Positions 60,388 through 64,000 of a DNA stretch of 64,000 bases are shown piece by piece (within the stretch, counting starts at the first letter, position 1; every line of letters starts with the position of its first letter). Source of the DNA: Crenobacter intestini (GTDB lineage: Bacteria > Pseudomonadota > Gammaproteobacteria > Burkholderiales > Chromobacteriaceae); NCBI RefSeq assembly GCF_004919095.1, contig NZ_STGJ01000016.1, forward strand, positions 1 to 64,000. The letters are read 5' to 3'. Made by a program: the position numbers and the translations under genes. Below the pieces are notes generated by a model. The model was not told the DNA's origin, ran no database searches, and worked only from the letters and a program-made list of their open reading frames with translations.

Positions 60388-61202
60388 CATGCGCGCTGGC
60401 CGACGGTCACCCGGTCGAGCCCGGCCAGGTCCTGCAGCGTCTCGACCGCCGTAAGCCCGGCCGCCGCAAACAGCGCGCGGCAGTCGTGCCCCTGGTCGAA
60501 GCCGTGCTCGACCATCAGCCAGCCCCCTGCCGCCAGCCGCGCCGGCGCGCCGGCGGCGATCTCGCGCAGGCAGGCGAGCCCGTCGCCGCCGTCGGTCAGC
60601 GCAAGCGACGGCTCGAAGCGCACGTCGCCCTGTCCGAGGTGGTGGTCGTCCGCCCGGATATACGGCGGGTTGGAGGCGATCAGCGCGAAGCCGGTGTCGC
60701 CCCCTAGCGGCGCGTACCAGCTGCCTTGCATGAAGCCGACCGTCGCACCCAGACGCGCTGCGTTACCACGGGCTACGGCGAGCGCGTCATCGGAGAGGTC
60801 GACCGCGCGCACCTGCCACGCCGGCGCCTCAAGCGCCAGCGTCACCGCGATCGCGCCACTGCCGGTCCCCAGGTCGACCACCCGGCACGGCAGGTTCCGC
60901 TCGACACGCGCAAGCGCGGTGTCGACCAGCAGCTCGGTCTCCGGGCGCGGGATCAGCACCGCTGGCGTCACCGCGAAAGGGCGTCCGTAAAACTCGCGCT
61001 CACCCAACAGGTAGGCGACCGGCTCGCCTGCGCGCCTGCGCGCGACAAGCGCTTCGAAGGCGGCCTGCGCGTGCCCGGGCAGGGTCTCGTCGTCGTGCGC
61101 GATCAGGCGCACGCGGTCGAAGCCGGACGCGGCCATCATCAGCAGCCGCGCCTCCAGTCTGGGCAGGCCGCTTCCGGCCATCAGTTCGCGTATCGTCGGC
61201 AT
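60387..61202 (-). CDS. prmC: release factor glutamine methyltransferase
   Basis: A 271-aa SAM-dependent enzyme that methylates the GGQ glutamine of RF1 and RF2. It has an N-terminal helical domain, VVDLGTGSGAIAVTLAL (about 108) and the NPPY motif in ASNPPYIRADD (about 178). The ATG at 61202 overlaps the mgtE stop as TGATG. Co-transcription with mgtE is implied. prfA is not nearby. Confidence 0.95.
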   Translation of the reverse strand: MPTIRELMAGSGLPRLEARLLMMAASGFDRVRLIAHDDETLPGHAQAAFEALVARRRAGEPVAYLLGEREFYGRPFAVTPAVLIPRPETELLVDTALARVERNLPCRVVDLGTGSGAIAVTLALEAPAWQVRAVDLSDDALAVARGNAARLGATVGFMQGSWYAPLGGDTGFALIASNPPYIRADDHHLGQGDVRFEPSLALTDGGDGLACLREIAAGAPARLAAGGWLMVEHGFDQGHDCRALFAAAGLTAVETLQDLAGLDRVTVGQRA

Positions 61203-62641
61203 CACATCAAGAACAGGGAGGCGAGGCCGAGGAAAATGAAGAAGCCGCCGGAGTCGGTAAACGCGGTGATCAGCACGCTGGAGCCGACCGCCGGGTCGCG
61301 CCCGGCGCGCTGCATCAGCACCGGGATCAGCACGCCCAGCGTCGCCGCCAGCACCAGGTTCAGCGTCATCGCCGCGGTCATCACTAAGCCCAGCGGGAAG
61401 CTACCGTACAGCCACCAGGCGACCGAACCGATCACCCCGCCCCACACCACGCCGTTGATCACGCTGACGCCCAACTCCTTGCGCCACAGCCGCCACGCCT
61501 GCGCGACCTGCAACTGCCCCATCGCCAGCGCTCGCACGATCATGGTGATGGTCTGGTTGCCCGAGTTGCCGCCGATCCCGGCGACAATCGGCATCAGCGC
61601 CGCCAGCGCGACCAGGTGCTGGATCGCGCCCTCGAACACGCCGATCACCCGGCTGGCGAGGAAGGCGGTGCACAGGTTGATCGCCAGCCACGCCCAGCGG
61701 TTCTTCAGCGAGTCGATCACCGGCGCGAACAGGTCTTCCTCTTCCTTCAGGCCGGCGAGGTTCAGCACTTCGCTGTCCGACTCCTCGCGGATCACGTCGA
61801 CCATCTCGTCGACGGTCAGGCGGCCGATCAGCTTGCCGGCGTCGTCGATCACCGGCGCGGTGACGAGGTCGTAACGCTCGAACGCGAGCGCCGCCTTCTC
61901 GGCGTCGTCCTCCGGGTGGAAGGTCACCACGTCGGTCGCCATCACCTCGGACACCTCGGCGTCCGGGTCGGAGACAAGCAACTTCCTGATCGACAACACG
62001 CCTTTGAGCACTTCGTCGTCGTCGATCACGAAGATCTTGTCGGTATGGTGCGGCAGCTCGTCGAAGCGGCGCAGGTAACGCAGCACCACCTCGCAGGAGA
62101 CGTCGGCACGGATGTTCACCAGCTCGAAGTCCATCAGCGCGCCGACCGTGCCCTCTTCATAGGACAGCGCGGACTGCAGCTGCTCGCGCTCCTCGTCGTC
62201 GAGCGCGCCCATCACTTCGTAGACAACCTGGCGCGGCAGGTCGGGTGCGAGGTCGGCCAGTTCGTCGGCGTCGAGCGTCTCGGCGGCGGCGACCAGCTCG
62301 TGCGCGTCCATCGACTCGATCAGCGTCTCGCGGACCGCGTCGGATACTTCGAGCAGGATCTCGCCGTCGCTTTCGCTCTTGACGAGTTCCCACACCAAGA
62401 GGCGCTCGTTGAGCGGCAACGCCTCGAGGATGTAGGCGATATCGGCGGGGTGCAGCTGTTCGAGCTTCTGCTTGAGCTCGACGAGGTTCTGCTTGTGGAC
62501 AAGGTCCTCGACCAGCGCATGCCTTGGCATGTCCTGGCGATGGACCAGCTCCTCGACCAGATGGTGGCGCTCGATCAGGCGCTGCACCTGGACAAGACTA
62601 TCCTGCAGACGATCGGTGGTTTTCTTTTCGAGAACCGTCAT
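61202..62641 (-). CDS. mgtE: magnesium transporter MgtE
   Basis: A 479-aa inner-membrane Mg2+ channel. It has an N-terminal superhelical MgtE_N domain (about 50-150), tandem CBS domains (about 160-285) that close the pore when Mg2+ binds, and five C-terminal transmembrane helices with PIVAGIGGNSGNQT, the ion-pathway motif, near 370. GGAG precedes the ATG. A possible promoter lies about 165 bp upstream, leaving a long leader. Confidence 0.96.
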   Translation of the reverse strand: MTVLEKKTTDRLQDSLVQVQRLIERHHLVEELVHRQDMPRHALVEDLVHKQNLVELKQKLEQLHPADIAYILEALPLNERLLVWELVKSESDGEILLEVSDAVRETLIESMDAHELVAAAETLDADELADLAPDLPRQVVYEVMGALDDEEREQLQSALSYEEGTVGALMDFELVNIRADVSCEVVLRYLRRFDELPHHTDKIFVIDDDEVLKGVLSIRKLLVSDPDAEVSEVMATDVVTFHPEDDAEKAALAFERYDLVTAPVIDDAGKLIGRLTVDEMVDVIREESDSEVLNLAGLKEEEDLFAPVIDSLKNRWAWLAINLCTAFLASRVIGVFEGAIQHLVALAALMPIVAGIGGNSGNQTITMIVRALAMGQLQVAQAWRLWRKELGVSVINGVVWGGVIGSVAWWLYGSFPLGLVMTAAMTLNLVLAATLGVLIPVLMQRAGRDPAVGSSVLITAFTDSGGFFIFLGLASLFLM

Positions 62642-62803
62642 GCACGTCTCCTGCCGCCGCGGCCGGCAGCGGATACGCGCACGGGTTTTTAGCGGCGGGT
62701 GGCTTGGGTCGGTTCGACCCGGGTCGTTGTCGTTATCGGATAACTGGGTAAGTCCATACGATTACCGCGCCCGTTTGCGCGGCAGGAACGAAGGAAAGCG
62801 GGG

Positions 62804-62833
62804 ATTGTAGCATGGCCGGCGACGCGCCTTCCA
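62804..62833 (-). promoter_or_regulatory. possible mgtE promoter with long leader
   Basis: On the minus strand, TACAAT (62804-62809) lies 18 bp after TGGAAG (62828-62833). The -35 is poor. If used, the leader is about 155 nt and includes the small hairpin GGGTC/GACCC near 62710. Confidence 0.3.
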
Positions 62834-62845
62834 GCGCGCGCCAAG

Positions 62846-63529
62846 TCAGGGTATTTCCGCATAGCGCATCCTGCGCAGGATGATGTTGCTCTTGCGCTTG
62901 AGGCCGGACGCGTTGCGGTGCGCGTCGTAATAGCGCGGGTTGGGCACCATCGCGGCGAGCCTCGCCGCCTGCGGCGCGGACAGGCGGGCGGCGCTGCTCC
63001 TGAAATAGTAACGGCTGGCCGCTTCGGCGCCGAACACGCCGTCGCCCCACTCGATCACGTTCAGGTAGATCTCGAAGATGCGCCGCTTGTCCATCACCGC
63101 CTCGAGCATCACGGTGATCACCGCCTCGTCGAGCTTGCGCCACGGCGTCTTCTTGCCCGACAGGAACAGGTTCTTCGCCAGTTGCTGGCTGATGGTCGAG
63201 CCGCCGGCGACGATGCGCCCCTGCTTGAGGTTCTTCTCGAACGCCGCCTCGATGCCGTCCCAGTCGAAGCCCTCGTGGTCGACGAACTTAGCGTCCTCGG
63301 CGGCGACGATCGCACGCTTGAGGTTGGGCGAGATCCGCTCGTACAGCACCCAGCGGTGCCTGAGTTCGGCGTCAGGGTTTTCTTCCTGCAATCGCGCCAG
63401 TTGCGCGCTCATGAACGCGCTGGCAGTCGGGTTCTGGCTACGCCAGTACACCAGATGGCCGAAGATCCACAGGTAGTAGAGAAAGATCAGCGCAAACAGC
63501 GCTGCCAGCAGCTTGAAAGCAAGGCGCAT
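62846..63529 (-). CDS. mtgA: monofunctional peptidoglycan glycosyltransferase
   Basis: A 227-aa inner-membrane GT51 enzyme that polymerises lipid II. One N-terminal transmembrane helix (about 3-25) is followed by the glycosyltransferase motifs AAEDAKFVDHEGFDW (catalytic glutamate), GGSTISQQLAKNLFL and YLNVIEWGDGVFG. There is no transpeptidase domain. The ATG at 63529 is chosen from family length; an in-frame upstream start at 63580 cannot be excluded. It lies 65 bp after aroE. Confidence 0.95.
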   Translation of the reverse strand: MRLAFKLLAALFALIFLYYLWIFGHLVYWRSQNPTASAFMSAQLARLQEENPDAELRHRWVLYERISPNLKRAIVAAEDAKFVDHEGFDWDGIEAAFEKNLKQGRIVAGGSTISQQLAKNLFLSGKKTPWRKLDEAVITVMLEAVMDKRRIFEIYLNVIEWGDGVFGAEAASRYYFRSSAARLSAPQAARLAAMVPNPRYYDAHRNASGLKRKSNIILRRMRYAEIP

Positions 63530-63594
63530 CAGAAGCAGACAGGTTACGGCGGGAAAAAACCGAGTGCGCCGCAGGTACACCCGGCACGGGAAGA

Positions 63595-64000
63595 TCAGGC
63601 CAGCACTTCCCTGAGCAGGTTGGTCACGGTGCGGGTCGGCGGCTGCACGCCGCGCCAGATGCGGAACGACTCGGCCGCCTGTTCGACCAGCATGCCCAGC
63701 CCGTCGGCCAGCATGCCTGCGTTCTCGGCCTGCGCGCGCTGCAGGAAGGGCGTCAGCCCCTTGCTGTACACCATGTCGTAGGCCAGCGTGCGCGCGGAGA
63801 AGAGGCCGTGCGGGATAGGCGGCAACTCGCCGGACAGGCTGGTCGACGTGCCGTTGATCACGATGTCGAAGTGGCGGCCGGCCAGCTCGTCGTAGCCGAC
63901 CGCCTCGACCTTGCCCTGCGCGGCGAAGTGGTGGGCGATCGCCTCGGCCTTGATCAGCGTACGGTTGGCGATGGTCACCCGGGCCGGCCCTTCGGCAAGC
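63595..64000 (-). CDS. aroE: shikimate dehydrogenase, 3' part (runs off the window)
   Basis: The last 135 or so codons of a shikimate 5-dehydrogenase (NADP+), which reduces 3-dehydroshikimate in aromatic amino-acid synthesis. The visible part begins in the cofactor domain (VTIANRT, the NADP-discriminating NRT motif). It continues through DIVINGTSTSLSGELPP, the D-M-V-Y-S-K-G-L-TPF segment and the ADGLGMLVEQAAESF helix with the conserved glutamine. The frame stays open to the window end, so the start lies beyond 64000. It is upstream of mtgA in the same direction. Confidence 0.95.
   Translation of the reverse strand, partial: LAEGPARVTIANRTLIKAEAIAHHFAAQGKVEAVGYDELAGRHFDIVINGTSTSLSGELPPIPHGLFSARTLAYDMVYSKGLTPFLQRAQAENAGMLADGLGMLVEQAAESFRIWRGVQPPTRTVTNLLREVLA

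Overview
The window is a high-G+C betaproteobacterial chromosome segment, most likely from the order Neisseriales (Chromobacteriaceae-like). The grounds are the gene content and order: kbl-tdh, a glyQ..glyS-gmhB-plsC-metalloprotease-gloA-nhaD string, ribF-ileS-lspA-ispH, a cysB/cysHI pair with a DUF934 gene, dapA-bamC, an RmpM-like OmpA protein, and a magnesium-type HemB. Nearly all of it is core housekeeping DNA. No rRNA, integrase, transposase or CRISPR array is present. The left edge does carry the promoter and boxA leader of an rRNA operon that is transcribed leftwards out of the window.

Layout. 1-3.5 kb: rrn promoter, rnr (RNase R with a repetitive arginine-rich tail), and four tandem tRNA-Leu(CAG) genes driven by a near-consensus promoter that overlaps the rnr start codon. 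3.5-12 kb (minus strand): a proline racemase-family enzyme, then a long operon read glyQ, a secreted adhesin-E-like protein, glyS, gmhB, plsC, a YgjP-like protease, gloA, nhaD. 12-16 kb (minus): hemG, then kbl-tdh for threonine breakdown. 16.1-20.2 kb (plus): nrdD-nrdG (anaerobic ribonucleotide reductase) behind a perfect 27-bp palindromic operator candidate, then a serine hydrolase. 20.2-23.2 kb: a non-core region. It opens with about 0.6 kb of duplicated terminators, inverted-repeat elements and nested stem-loops. A visibly AT-rich two-gene cassette follows: a SLATT-type membrane protein and a DisA/CdaA-type diadenylate-cyclase-like protein. This is the best candidate for an undescribed nucleotide-signal defence system.

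23.2-28 kb (minus): two closely related AGCS sodium/amino-acid symporters flanking hemB. 28-32 kb: grpE-dnaK-dnaJ with heat-shock-type promoters. 32-41 kb: the isocitrate branch point (aceA, icd and the IDH kinase/phosphatase aceK) mixed with clpS-clpA, a cold-shock protein gene and rluE. 41-48 kb (minus): htpG and ribF-ileS-lspA-ispH. 48-53 kb: OmpA/RmpM-like protein, assimilatory sulfate reduction (cysH-cysI-DUF934) and divergent cysB. 53-64 kb: FabG-like reductase, ABC-F ATPase, dapA-bamC, a small repetitive lipoprotein, a RoxA/YcfD-type oxygenase, slyD, mgtE-prmC, mtgA, and the 3' part of aroE running off the right edge.

Start codons were chosen from ribosome-binding sites, overlaps with neighbours and family alignments from memory. 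Many differ from the longest open frame. All functional names come from motif recognition; no database search was run.
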